Shown one piece after another: positions 14,652 through 21,398 of a stretch of DNA of 23,857 nucleotides; the stretch's first letter is position 1, and every line of letters begins with the position of its first letter. The stretch spans positions 1-23,857 of the IMG/VR virus record IMGVR_UViG_3300006875_000167. One strand, written 5' to 3'. The DNA is from a virus. Below the pieces are notes generated by a model, which was given only the letters and a program-made list of their open reading frames with translations, had not been told where the DNA came from and did not search any database. Made by a program: the position numbers and the translations under genes.

Positions 14652-15184
14652 CAGTTATGACCAAATTTTCTAATAATTCAAACAATAATAAACACAGGAT
14701 AAACTACCAAATAAGGTGTCCAAAAGTAAGATTAATAATAAATAACAGACAAATGGGAATAGTTCCCATAGAGGATGCCAGAAGATTTGCTCAAGATAAT
14801 CAATTAGATTTAGTTGAAATTGCACCAAACGCACATCCCCCAGTGTGTCACGTTATAGATTATAAAAAATACTTATATGAACAAAAAATAAAAGAAAAAA
14901 ACAATAAAAATAAAAAAGAAGAATCAAAAGAAATAAGATTTAAATCATGTATAGAAGAAAATGATTTGAATGTTAAAATTAAACAAGCTAGGGGCTTTTT
15001 AGAAAAAGGCAAAAAACTACAATTAACATTAAGGTTTAAATCATATAGAGATCAAACACATAGAGAAAAAGGTTTTGAAATAATTAAAAAATTTATATTA
15101 GCCCTAGATGATGTTGGTCAAGTTGAAAAACAACCATTTAACAATGGCGATAGAATCATATGTAAATTGATTCCAAAAAAATAA
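14648..15184 (+). CDS. infC: Translation initiation factor IF-3 (phage-encoded)
   Basis: The protein has 178 residues, the length of bacterial IF3. The N-domain runs from NNKHRINYQIR (13-23) through MGIVPIEDARRFAQ (36-49) to LDLVEIAPNAHPPVC (53-67) and IDYKKYLYEQK (70-80), all hallmark IF3 segments. A Lys/Asn-rich linker (81-92) leads to the C-domain with KEIRFKSCIEENDL (94-107), ARGFLEKGKK (114-123) and LTLRF (126-130). IF3 keeps ribosomal subunits apart and proofreads the start codon and initiator tRNA; the C-domain does most of this. The RGRE box of bacterial IF3 appears as KSYRD, a change in the 30S-binding surface. Bacterial infC often uses a rare start codon for self-control, whereas here it is ATG in an ATGA overlap. 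Confidence 0.95.
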   Translation: MTVMTKFSNNSNNNKHRINYQIRCPKVRLIINNRQMGIVPIEDARRFAQDNQLDLVEIAPNAHPPVCHVIDYKKYLYEQKIKEKNNKNKKEESKEIRFKSCIEENDLNVKIKQARGFLEKGKKLQLTLRFKSYRDQTHREKGFEIIKKFILALDDVGQVEKQPFNNGDRIICKLIPKK

Positions 15185-15215
15185 TTTTAAACTAAATTAG
15201 ATAAAAGGTAAAAAA

Positions 15216-15494
15216 ATGAACGAAATTATAAATAAAAAAATATTTTGGGTAATAATATCTTTAACTCTTGCTATAATTTTTATGAACATATTTTCTAATA
15301 AAATTGTAGACATGGTAATATCCAAACATTATGATCAAATAGCAACAGAAGTAATAAATAAATTACAAAAAGAATATTGCCCTTCACCTTATGGTCCAGG
15401 AATTGATCCAGACAAGGTGAACATAGATGAATTAATGAAATCCTCGGGAGAATGGAACAAAACTTGGGGCGAACAAAAGTATGATACTGAGTAA
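15216..15494 (+). CDS. Small single-span membrane protein
   Basis: 92 residues. One N-terminal membrane helix (about 9-25, IFWVIISLTLAIIFMNIF) is followed by a hydrophilic domain with a Pro-rich stretch (YCPSPYGPGIDPDKV). The positive N-terminus suggests the bulk faces the periplasm. AAAAGG precedes the ATG by seven bases. Its last 14 bases overlap the cupin gene, so the two are translationally linked. No family is recognised. Confidence 0.6.
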   Translation: MNEIINKKIFWVIISLTLAIIFMNIFSNKIVDMVISKHYDQIATEVINKLQKEYCPSPYGPGIDPDKVNIDELMKSSGEWNKTWGEQKYDTE

Positions 15495-15846
15495 ACAAGG
15501 TAAAATTTGGGGTTTTACTCAAGAAATATTTAATAAAAATAACGTATCAATAAACAGAATTTATATTAAAAAAAATTCTTGTTGTTCTAAACACTACCAT
15601 GATTATAAAACCAATATATTTTGGGTGGAATCTGGATCAGTCTGCATTGAAGAGTGGAAAAAAGAATATGATTTAGTGGATAAAACAATTTTAAACCCTG
15701 GAGAATGTTGTTCTATACCCCCAAAAACATACCACAGATTCAATGGTCTAGAGGATAGTGTAGTATATGAAATATACTATGTAGAATTGATGGATAACGA
15801 TATAATAAGGGAAAATACTGGCTCGGATGAAATTAAAATTAATTAA
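15481..15846 (+). CDS. Cupin, sugar-phosphate isomerase type
   Basis: This 121-residue protein is a single cupin domain. CCSKHYHDYKTNIFWVESG gives the first cupin motif with His38, His40 and Glu50 as metal ligands, and NPGECCSIPPKTYHRF gives the second with His85. The order and the KIWGFTQEIF start resemble the C-terminal cupin of type II mannose-6-phosphate isomerase/GDP-mannose pyrophosphorylase. An isomerase or epimerase acting on a sugar precursor would fit the glycosyltransferase genes that follow. It starts inside the preceding gene. The substrate is not deducible, and a non-enzymatic sugar-binding role remains possible. Confidence 0.75.
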   Translation: MILSKQGKIWGFTQEIFNKNNVSINRIYIKKNSCCSKHYHDYKTNIFWVESGSVCIEEWKKEYDLVDKTILNPGECCSIPPKTYHRFNGLEDSVVYEIYYVELMDNDIIRENTGSDEIKIN

Positions 15847-15848
15847 GC

Positions 15849-15859
15849 TAATATATATT
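15849..15859 (+). promoter_or_regulatory. TATA-like box directly before a start codon
   Basis: TAATATATATT ends four bases before the ATG at 15864, which has no purine-rich ribosome-binding site. Confidence 0.3.
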
Positions 15860-15863
15860 TGGT

Positions 15864-16433
15864 ATGAGATATATATTAGTGGCTAATAATCTTGATATAG
15901 ACAACGAAATATCTAAGCTTGAAGAACAAGATGGTGATGAATTAGTTTTATTTAATTTTTTACAACCATTTTTTAAATATGAAAAATTAAGAAACTTTAA
16001 AAATATAACGGTAATGTCTAGAAAGAGATCTTCTAGAACAACACCATTGAGCTCTGTATATGCTGGTTTAGAGGAAATAAGAAATAATGTTAATAAATTC
16101 AAGAGTATTATATTTCACAAATCTCCAGAGAGTTATGGGGCTAATTTAAGACAAGCTTGCATTGATTCTTTAAAAGAATTTGGTTTTTTAAACTCGCCAA
16201 AAACAATGTATATTCACGCTGACAGTTATAAGCGGATTATAGGATATAGAAGCGGGAAAGCACTAAGTAGCGGATTGATTGCATACTTATATTATAAGTT
16301 AAATAAAAAACCAGAAGATAAAATAACACTTATAGGATTTACTAGCTCTATAGCAGTGAGATTTCATGAAGTAGATTGGGAAAGAGATTTTTTCAAACAA
16401 GAACTTATAAGAGGGAACTGGGAACAAATCTGA
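15864..16433 (+). CDS. Glycosyltransferase-like protein (GT29/sialyltransferase-type pattern)
   Basis: 189 residues. The C-terminal third has YRSGKALSSGLIAYLYYKL (128-146), followed by DKITLIGFTSS (152-162) and FHEVDWERDFF (168-178). This is the order 'P/A-SSG-helix, then strand-GF, then H-x-x-x-W/F-E' seen in bacterial GT29-like and related transferases, where the SSG loop binds the CMP or nucleotide and the His is catalytic. The N-terminus is a Rossmann-like strand (YILVANN). It is shorter than full GT29 enzymes, so it may be a minimal version. It sits after a sugar-type cupin and converges on a GlcNAc-transferase-like gene with no bases between the stops. I hold the family name loosely. 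Confidence 0.45.
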   Translation: MRYILVANNLDIDNEISKLEEQDGDELVLFNFLQPFFKYEKLRNFKNITVMSRKRSSRTTPLSSVYAGLEEIRNNVNKFKSIIFHKSPESYGANLRQACIDSLKEFGFLNSPKTMYIHADSYKRIIGYRSGKALSSGLIAYLYYKLNKKPEDKITLIGFTSSIAVRFHEVDWERDFFKQELIRGNWEQI

Positions 16434-17678
16434 CTATAGGAGTTCCTCCACCCTATCTACCCAGCCCGCACTTTTTGAATGCATCCAAACAACCCATTTA
16501 TAAGGCTTTTCCTCGCAATTAAATTCTCTCCATATATTACAAAATTGATCTTGAGTTTGCAATATTGATCTGACTTCATTCTCATCAGCATCTCTTCTAT
16601 ATAAAGAATTTCCTTCTTTATCTTCAAAAGAAACAACCCAAAAATCATAATCATCATGCTTGCAAACGCCCTTATAAACAGGTATACAATGTTTGAATAT
16701 TGACAAAAAAGAATTATAATAATCATCTTTGTTTATATAAGTAGGATTAGGAGGATTTTTATTTTCCAATGTATGTCTTTGTATTGCCCTTTTCTTGAAA
16801 TTTAAGCCACTATACATTTCATATTCTTCTAATGTGCGTACTGGGCCGAAGTCATACTTTCCAAAATCTATATCTTTTTTTTCTCCATCCATTTCAAATA
16901 ATTTTCTATTTCTTAAATGGCTATTATTATTTCTTTCGCCCCATGTTGAATCATCATCCCAACATTTTGTTCTTCCTTTTCTAGTATATTCATGCCAACA
17001 AACAACTTTATGAGGATGAAATAAATCATAACCCCAGGTATAAGCTCTAACAGCTATATTAATTTCTTCTCCATGGAAATAATAATTTGGATCATGCTGA
17101 ACCTCTCTGCAAAAATTTCCTGGGGCAAAACAGAAGTGGGCACTATAAAATCTGGCAGGGATTGGGGCAGTTAAATCTTCGTGATTTTCGATGCCTGCAG
17201 GAAGGAAAAACACAGCTCCTTCTGGGATGAATCTGTCGAAATTCATTTTCCATGGCTCGTTAGCTCTTAAAGCAGGGTCATTCTCAGGATCAAAACTTGG
17301 TAAATAAGCAGTTAATAATGGTTTTTCATGTCCTTTTTCTTTCAATAAATCAATCATGCCTATTAAAATTTCATCCCAGTCTTTTACAAATCTGTGGTGG
17401 CTATCTAATTGTAGCATATACTCTTCACCAGAATAATAATCTTGCATCATACTTCTGGCCCAACAAACACCTTTGCTATCTTTGTAATTAATATCTAAAA
17501 TTTTGAATCTTTCATCATTTTTAAATTCATCTAAATTATCCCAAGAATCTTGATCGCTATGTTGCCAACATATGCATATTCTTAAATTTTCTGGGTGTTT
17601 GGCTTTAGAAATCATGTCTCTTAAAGTAGGAAGAAGCTGAGGATCTCTATATGAGGCGATTTGTACAAATATTTTCAT
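16434..17678 (-). CDS. GlcNAc-transferase-like glycosyltransferase (GT60/PF11397 type)
   Basis: 414 residues. The N-terminus VQIASYRDPQLLPTLRDMI, ICICWQHSDQD and GVCWARSMMQDYYSGEEYMLQ are hallmark segments of the family that includes the Skp1 hydroxyproline GlcNAc-transferase. LDSHHRF (91-97) provides the DxH metal/nucleotide site. HGEEINIAVRAYTWGYDLFHP and the following WHEY form the acceptor region. Such proteins occur in bacteria and large viruses. It should move a sugar, probably GlcNAc, from UDP-sugar to an acceptor. The C-terminal 100 residues form an added domain with Trp-rich strands. The ATG is at 17678 behind TATATTTT, with no ribosome-binding site. Possible targets are virion proteins or host surface glycans. 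Confidence 0.8.
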   Translation of the reverse strand: MKIFVQIASYRDPQLLPTLRDMISKAKHPENLRICICWQHSDQDSWDNLDEFKNDERFKILDINYKDSKGVCWARSMMQDYYSGEEYMLQLDSHHRFVKDWDEILIGMIDLLKEKGHEKPLLTAYLPSFDPENDPALRANEPWKMNFDRFIPEGAVFFLPAGIENHEDLTAPIPARFYSAHFCFAPGNFCREVQHDPNYYFHGEEINIAVRAYTWGYDLFHPHKVVCWHEYTRKGRTKCWDDDSTWGERNNNSHLRNRKLFEMDGEKKDIDFGKYDFGPVRTLEEYEMYSGLNFKKRAIQRHTLENKNPPNPTYINKDDYYNSFLSIFKHCIPVYKGVCKHDDYDFWVVSFEDKEGNSLYRRDADENEVRSILQTQDQFCNIWREFNCEEKPYKWVVWMHSKSAGWVDRVEELL

Positions 17679-17686
17679 AAAATATA
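17679..17686 (-). promoter_or_regulatory. TATA-like box directly before a start codon
   Basis: On the - strand TATATTTT abuts the ATG at 17678. A matching box for the divergent gene lies about 25 bases away, so this short gap probably carries two promoters back to back. Confidence 0.3.
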
Positions 17687-17708
17687 CTAGTAAAAAATAT
17701 TGAACATT

Positions 17709-17717
17709 TAATAAATA
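17709..17717 (+). promoter_or_regulatory. TATA-like box directly before a start codon
   Basis: TAATAAATA ends four bases before the ATG at 17722, and no ribosome-binding site is present. It resembles the T4-type late box (TATAAATA). Confidence 0.35.
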
Positions 17718-17721
17718 TAGT

Positions 17722-18714
17722 ATGCCAAGTTTTAAGCATTATGTAGAAATTAAAGATGAAAAAAATGAATCAATAGGTTCCGCTGCTAAATTTGCAGGTG
17801 GCTTTGGAGGAAATTTAATAGGACAAAGTGTTAGGGGTGCAGGAAACGCAATTAAAGGTGTAGGACAAGCCGTAGGAGGCACATTAGGTGCTATTGGTAG
17901 CTTGGGAGCATCGGGTGCATTTGGACTGCTTGGCAACAAAGATAAAGTAAGAGAAAGATTAAAAAAGTCCGGAGAACATATATCCGACAATATCGGTGGG
18001 GGATTAAAAAATATAATAAAAGGCATCATACAAGTAGGTGGTGCTGCTTCTTTTATAACACCGACACTACGTGGTTTTCAGGCCTCCCAAGAAAAAGGAG
18101 TATCCGGTTTCAATAAGAACAGAAATGCTGCTCAAAAATTATTAGGATTAAATTCAAATAAAGATGAACCTTATATTGTAGAAGAAATTCCTTCAAATAT
18201 CATTAAAGCTAAAATTTTTATAGATAAATTATATGAAGCAATAATTAATGGAAGAGAAGTGAGCTTAAGAAAAAAACCAGAAGAATTCTTAAAAGAACTA
18301 ATTCCAGTTATGCACGCAGTAACAAGTAAGTATAAAAATGAAGAATTAAATAAAAAATTTAAATATATATTAAAAACTTATTTCCCTAATTTTGAAATAA
18401 TAGAATTAAATGTAGGAACATTTATAAGTATGATAACTTCAAATTTATCATTTTCAAAAGACTCGACTATAGTTGAATATATAAATTATTTACATAATAA
18501 AAGTCAAAAAAATAATGTAATAATAATAACAAATAATGATGAAATATTTTTTAAAGAATTAATATTAATACACAACAATTATTTATCATCTAAAAATACA
18601 AATGATAAAGAAGATATAGAATTTATAAAAGCACTAAAAAATAAAACTATCGATGTCATTAACAAGTTTTTTCCAAATAAAAAAATAAAATTAAATAAAA
18701 AGACTGCTTCGTGA
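17722..18714 (+). CDS. Hypothetical protein with long Gly/Ala-rich hydrophobic N-domain
   Basis: 330 residues, not recognised. Residues 18-115 are Gly/Ala-rich with repeated GxxxG-like spacing (KFAGGFGGNLIGQ, GNAIKGVGQAVGGTLGAIG, GGGLKNIIKGIIQVGGAA), mildly hydrophobic and interrupted by Lys/Arg, the look of an amphipathic membrane-active or self-packing segment rather than a classic membrane helix. Residues 150-330 are helical and Lys/Asn/Ile-rich, forming a separate cytosolic-type domain. Base use changes with it: the first 400 bases are clearly richer in G than the rest, which hints at a fused origin. It is a candidate virion-internal or membrane-penetration protein, but this is conjecture. 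The last 24 bases overlap the convergent GT2 gene. Confidence 0.6.
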   Translation: MPSFKHYVEIKDEKNESIGSAAKFAGGFGGNLIGQSVRGAGNAIKGVGQAVGGTLGAIGSLGASGAFGLLGNKDKVRERLKKSGEHISDNIGGGLKNIIKGIIQVGGAASFITPTLRGFQASQEKGVSGFNKNRNAAQKLLGLNSNKDEPYIVEEIPSNIIKAKIFIDKLYEAIINGREVSLRKKPEEFLKELIPVMHAVTSKYKNEELNKKFKYILKTYFPNFEIIELNVGTFISMITSNLSFSKDSTIVEYINYLHNKSQKNNVIIITNNDEIFFKELILIHNNYLSSKNTNDKEDIEFIKALKNKTIDVINKFFPNKKIKLNKKTAS

Positions 18715-19341
18715 TATTGCTTGTTTAAAATTTCTTTTGTTCATTTTGTTGTATACAGAGTTGGATATTTCTACCACCTTATCAGTACTTTCAATCTTTC
18801 CTATTGTTCTAAAGAGATCTTTGTGAAAAAAAAGAACATTAAAAGGAAGAAAGTGCTCAGTAAGAATAACATCTTTTTTATTATCTTTGTAATAATTAAA
18901 AAAATTATTATTAACAATAAAAGGGCTGATCATTTTGACGCCTTCAGCTTTAAGTTTCTGCATAGAGTTAAACAAATTAGCACACCAAACAACATTATGT
19001 GGTTTAAAGTTTGAATTAATATAAAAAATCCAATTATTAGAACAATTATCTATAGATAAATTTATAGCATCTCCATAGGTTTTATCATTGATTAAATAAT
19101 TTATAAATTTATACTTATCAGTTATTTGATTAAAATACTCATTATTTAAAGATCTATCATTCACCAATATAATTTCTAATGGATTGTAGATTTTAGTCAA
19201 TAAATTTTCAAGTAAAATTGATATATTTTGAAAGTCATTATGACAGTGTATAATAAAGCTAACCGGGATATTTTTCAAAGAATTAAAATTTATAGAAACT
19301 TTTAGGTCATTCATAAATTTAAAGTAGTTAAATAAATACAT
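18691..19341 (-). CDS. GT2-type (GT-A fold) glycosyltransferase, short
   Basis: 216 residues from the first ATG; an internal ATG at 19314 (207 residues) is the likelier start, because the first lies one base from the divergent HNH start. PVSFIIHCHNDFQNISILLEN opens the GT-A fold, PLEIILVNDRSLN carries the family's V-N/D-D-x-S nucleotide site, and YGDAINLSIDNCSNNWIFYINSNF is the segment that normally ends in DxD. Here it reads NSN, so the metal-binding aspartates are replaced. The protein is also shorter than usual GT2 enzymes. It may be inactive, use another metal site, or act with one of the other transferases in the window. Confidence 0.65.
   Translation of the reverse strand: MYLFNYFKFMNDLKVSINFNSLKNIPVSFIIHCHNDFQNISILLENLLTKIYNPLEIILVNDRSLNNEYFNQITDKYKFINYLINDKTYGDAINLSIDNCSNNWIFYINSNFKPHNVVWCANLFNSMQKLKAEGVKMISPFIVNNNFFNYYKDNKKDVILTEHFLPFNVLFFHKDLFRTIGKIESTDKVVEISNSVYNKMNKRNFKQAISRSSLFI
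19329..19338 (+). promoter_or_regulatory. TATA-like box before the HNH gene
   Basis: TAAATAAATA ends four bases before the ATG at 19343, and no ribosome-binding site is present. It lies inside the first codons of the divergent gene if that gene starts at 19341. Confidence 0.3.
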
Positions 19342-19342
19342 T

Positions 19343-19900
19343 ATGCAAGTACTAGCTTTAAATAAAAGTTTTTCTCCAGTAGGAATAATAAGTTTTAAAA
19401 AAGCAATAATACTTCTATTTAAAGAAAAAGCTAAAGTTTTAGAAGTAAATTCATACTATACATATGATTGGCATGAGTGGGCCGATATGGATTTTGAAAA
19501 TTACAATAAAATCAGAACATCAAAACAAAGCATCTGCGTTCCAGAAATAATAGTATTAAAGGAATATGATAAGATACAAAAAAGAAGATTAAAGCCCAAC
19601 AAGAAAAACATATACAAAAGAGATAACGGTCACTGTCAGTATTGTAGTAAGTTCTTAACAATAAAAGAAGCAACTATAGATCATATAAATCCAAAAAGTA
19701 AAAATGGAAAATTTACATGGGATAACTGTGTATTGTCTTGCGTTAAGTGTAATTTGAAAAAAGGAAATTATGATTTAAAAGAAATTGGAATGAAACTACT
19801 AAAGAAACCAGAAATTCCAAGTCATGATAAAATAAATTTTTATCTTTTAGAAAATACACCAGAAAGCTGGAAAATGTTTAAATTAAAAGTCATCCTTTAA
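19343..19900 (+). CDS. HNH nuclease, bacterial-type (zinc-finger HNH)
   Basis: 185 residues. The N-terminus VLALNKSFSPVGIISFKKAIILL, with KAKVLE after it, is the typical lead of a widespread bacterial and phage HNH family. The nuclease has CQYC (98-101), IDHINPKSK with Asp113 and His114, WDNCVLSCVKCN (126-137) and a structural zinc bound by the two Cys pairs. These enzymes nick or cut DNA. In phages they serve as homing enzymes, in host-DNA degradation or in packaging. It stands alone among accessory genes and does not interrupt a conserved gene here, so a homing role is not evident. It overlaps the convergent small gene by 18 bases. Confidence 0.85.
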   Translation: MQVLALNKSFSPVGIISFKKAIILLFKEKAKVLEVNSYYTYDWHEWADMDFENYNKIRTSKQSICVPEIIVLKEYDKIQKRRLKPNKKNIYKRDNGHCQYCSKFLTIKEATIDHINPKSKNGKFTWDNCVLSCVKCNLKKGNYDLKEIGMKLLKKPEIPSHDKINFYLLENTPESWKMFKLKVIL

Positions 19901-20110
19901 TATTTCTTTGCATTTTTCTAGTAATTCTTCAAACTCTTTTGGTTTACAATTTAAAAGTCTACAAACACCACTTTTATTTATTCTGCCCTTTTTTGTATAT
20001 GCTTTATTCTCATTTAATAATAACATATCTACTAAATCCCCAAACCCCTTATCTATAAGTTTTTGAATAAGTTCTTGTTTTTCTAAAGTGTCAACAAAAT
20101 TTTTTGCCAT
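19883..20110 (-). CDS. Small helix-turn-helix-like hypothetical protein
   Basis: 75 residues, all helical in appearance. KKGRINKSGVCRLLNCKPKEFEELL (41-65) has the size and spacing of a helix-turn-helix (INKSGVCRLL as first helix and turn, PKEFEELL as recognition helix), so a DNA-binding role is possible. AAAGGA lies about 10 bases before the ATG. It follows the tail-tube genes on the same strand, and may be a late regulator or a small tail-assembly factor. Confidence 0.6.
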   Translation of the reverse strand: MAKNFVDTLEKQELIQKLIDKGFGDLVDMLLLNENKAYTKKGRINKSGVCRLLNCKPKEFEELLEKCKEILKDDF

Positions 20111-20157
20111 ATTTTAATATTCCTTTCTATTTAATTAATTATATAATAAAATAATAT

Positions 20158-20673
20158 TTATTCAATATATGCTCTATCATATCTTAGTGTTAGATCTATA
20201 GTGACAACTTCGCTAGAACTCATATCCAACTCGCCAAATTCTATATTTTGTGGCCAAGCACCCTCAAACTTCCATTTTTCCATTACATTTCCACAACCAT
20301 CGTACATTTCTAATGTGCAATTTTTTTTAAAACTGTCGAGTCCACTAACCGCTGGCTTCCAGTTATTTTCATCGCCTTTTGGGTCGTAAATTTTGGTTAA
20401 CCAATCCCAAACAGGATCAACATTAGAATTATTTTTTACATCATACAAAACCAAGTTAACAGGCTTCCATTCAGGCTTACTAGGGAAATATAATGTTTCA
20501 TTTAAGTGTTGTGCATCCATCTCTTTAAAACTTAAACTAGGCCTTGCACTTTTAGAAGGAGGAAGTGCATTGACGCCATCATATGAAACATCGGTTATTT
20601 TGAATAACCATCTATATTTTCTTTTAAAACAAATATCATTACTAGCGAGTTTGCCAAGACCCATTGATTGCAT
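20158..20673 (-). CDS. Phage tail tube protein, copy 2 (gp19-like)
   Basis: 171 residues. It aligns by eye with the copy upstream: both have CFKRKYRW or IFKRKYRW near residue 15-25, ARPS or ARPN, a central NW-containing segment (DWLTKIYDP / NWLSTVYEF) with DGCG just before MEKW or METW, and end with NIEFGELDMSSSEVVTIDLTLRYD, the terminal signature of myovirus tail tube proteins. Tail tubes are stacked hexamers inside the sheath. Its beginning (MQSMGLGKL) is shorter. It is separated from the first copy by a strong terminator and preceded by a TATA-like box (20674-20683), so it should be transcribed independently. It may form a different part of the tube, for example its end. Confidence 0.82.
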   Translation of the reverse strand: MQSMGLGKLASNDICFKRKYRWLFKITDVSYDGVNALPPSKSARPSLSFKEMDAQHLNETLYFPSKPEWKPVNLVLYDVKNNSNVDPVWDWLTKIYDPKGDENNWKPAVSGLDSFKKNCTLEMYDGCGNVMEKWKFEGAWPQNIEFGELDMSSSEVVTIDLTLRYDRAYIE

Positions 20674-20683
20674 ATAGTATATA
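20674..20683 (-). promoter_or_regulatory. TATA-like box directly before tail-tube copy 2
   Basis: On the - strand TATATACTAT abuts the ATG at 20673. It lies just after a transcription terminator, so a promoter is needed here. There is no ribosome-binding site. Confidence 0.45.
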
Positions 20684-20702
20684 TGAGTCTATAATAAATA
20701 AA

Positions 20703-20734
20703 AAAACAGACTGCTTTTTAGGGCAGTCTGTTTC
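20703..20734 (-). terminator. Rho-independent terminator after tail-tube copy 1
   Basis: On the - strand, AACAGACTGC pairs with GCAGTCTGTT around a short A-rich loop and is followed by a run of seven T. It lies 24 bases after the stop of the gene ending at 20758 and is the one clear intrinsic terminator I find in the window. Confidence 0.9.
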
Positions 20735-20757
20735 TTCGTATCTGAGAGTTTTTAATA

Positions 20758-21372
20758 TCAGCCGCAGCCTACGCAGCCGCAAGCCTGGAAGTCATTGCCA
20801 CAGCTACTCTTGTATACTACCTCTGAGTATCTCAGTGTTAACTCTACGTTAACTTCTTCTGAACTGCTGTAGTCTAAATCACCAAAGTTTATAGCTTGTG
20901 GCCAAACGTGTCCTAGTGTCCATGTTTCCATGGCCTTGCCACAGCCATCATATAATACTAATCTACCAACACCAGCATATCCTGGGCCGCCACTGGTGCC
21001 GTTTGTTCCCAAGACTGTCCCTCTCTTGGAACTTTGTCTTAAGGTTGTTGGATCATGAAATTCATAAACAGTGCTAAGCCAGTTATAAAGACTAGTTATG
21101 CTGTTGTTGGCATCTGCAACAACGTCATAATAAGTTACTGTTATGGTTTCCCAGCTAGCTTTGCCTGGAATCCACATTTTGCCATGCAAAAAGTTAATTT
21201 CAGTTTCTTCTATGTTGATGTTGGGACGAGCAGCAACTTTTACTATTGTTTCTGGTATTGTCCCACATGGTGTTTCTAATTCAAAAGTCCATCTATACTT
21301 TCTTTTGAATATTGCATTAGAAGAGCCTAAAGCTCCCATGCCCATCCCGCTTCTTGTAAATGCTTGTGCCAT
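20758..21372 (-). CDS. Phage tail tube protein, copy 1 (gp19-like), Cys-rich C-terminus
   Basis: 204 residues. IFKRKYRWTFELETP near the start, LYDGCGKAMETW (137-148) and WPQAINFGDLDYSSSEEVNVELTLRYSEV near the end are tail-tube signatures shared with copy 2. It has an extra central loop (about 105-130, Gly/Ser/Thr-rich). The C-terminus carries an unusual tail with four Cys in 13 residues (SCGNDFQACGCVGCG), absent from copy 2. AAAGGAG lies eight bases before the ATG. It follows the sheath gene by 26 bases and is closed by a terminator, so sheath and tube 1 form one transcription unit, the order usual for contractile tails. Confidence 0.88.
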   Translation of the reverse strand: MAQAFTRSGMGMGALGSSNAIFKRKYRWTFELETPCGTIPETIVKVAARPNINIEETEINFLHGKMWIPGKASWETITVTYYDVVADANNSITSLYNWLSTVYEFHDPTTLRQSSKRGTVLGTNGTSGGPGYAGVGRLVLYDGCGKAMETWTLGHVWPQAINFGDLDYSSSEEVNVELTLRYSEVVYKSSCGNDFQACGCVGCG

Positions 21373-21398
21373 TTAAAAACTCTCCTTTAAAAATTTAA

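Noticed and set aside
17739-18029. - strand Pro-rich ORF
   Set aside because: It is the shadow of the Gly-rich N-domain of the + strand gene.
20393-20677. + strand ORFs opposite the tail-tube and sheath genes
   Set aside because: They are antisense to clearly recognised structural genes and show no family motif.
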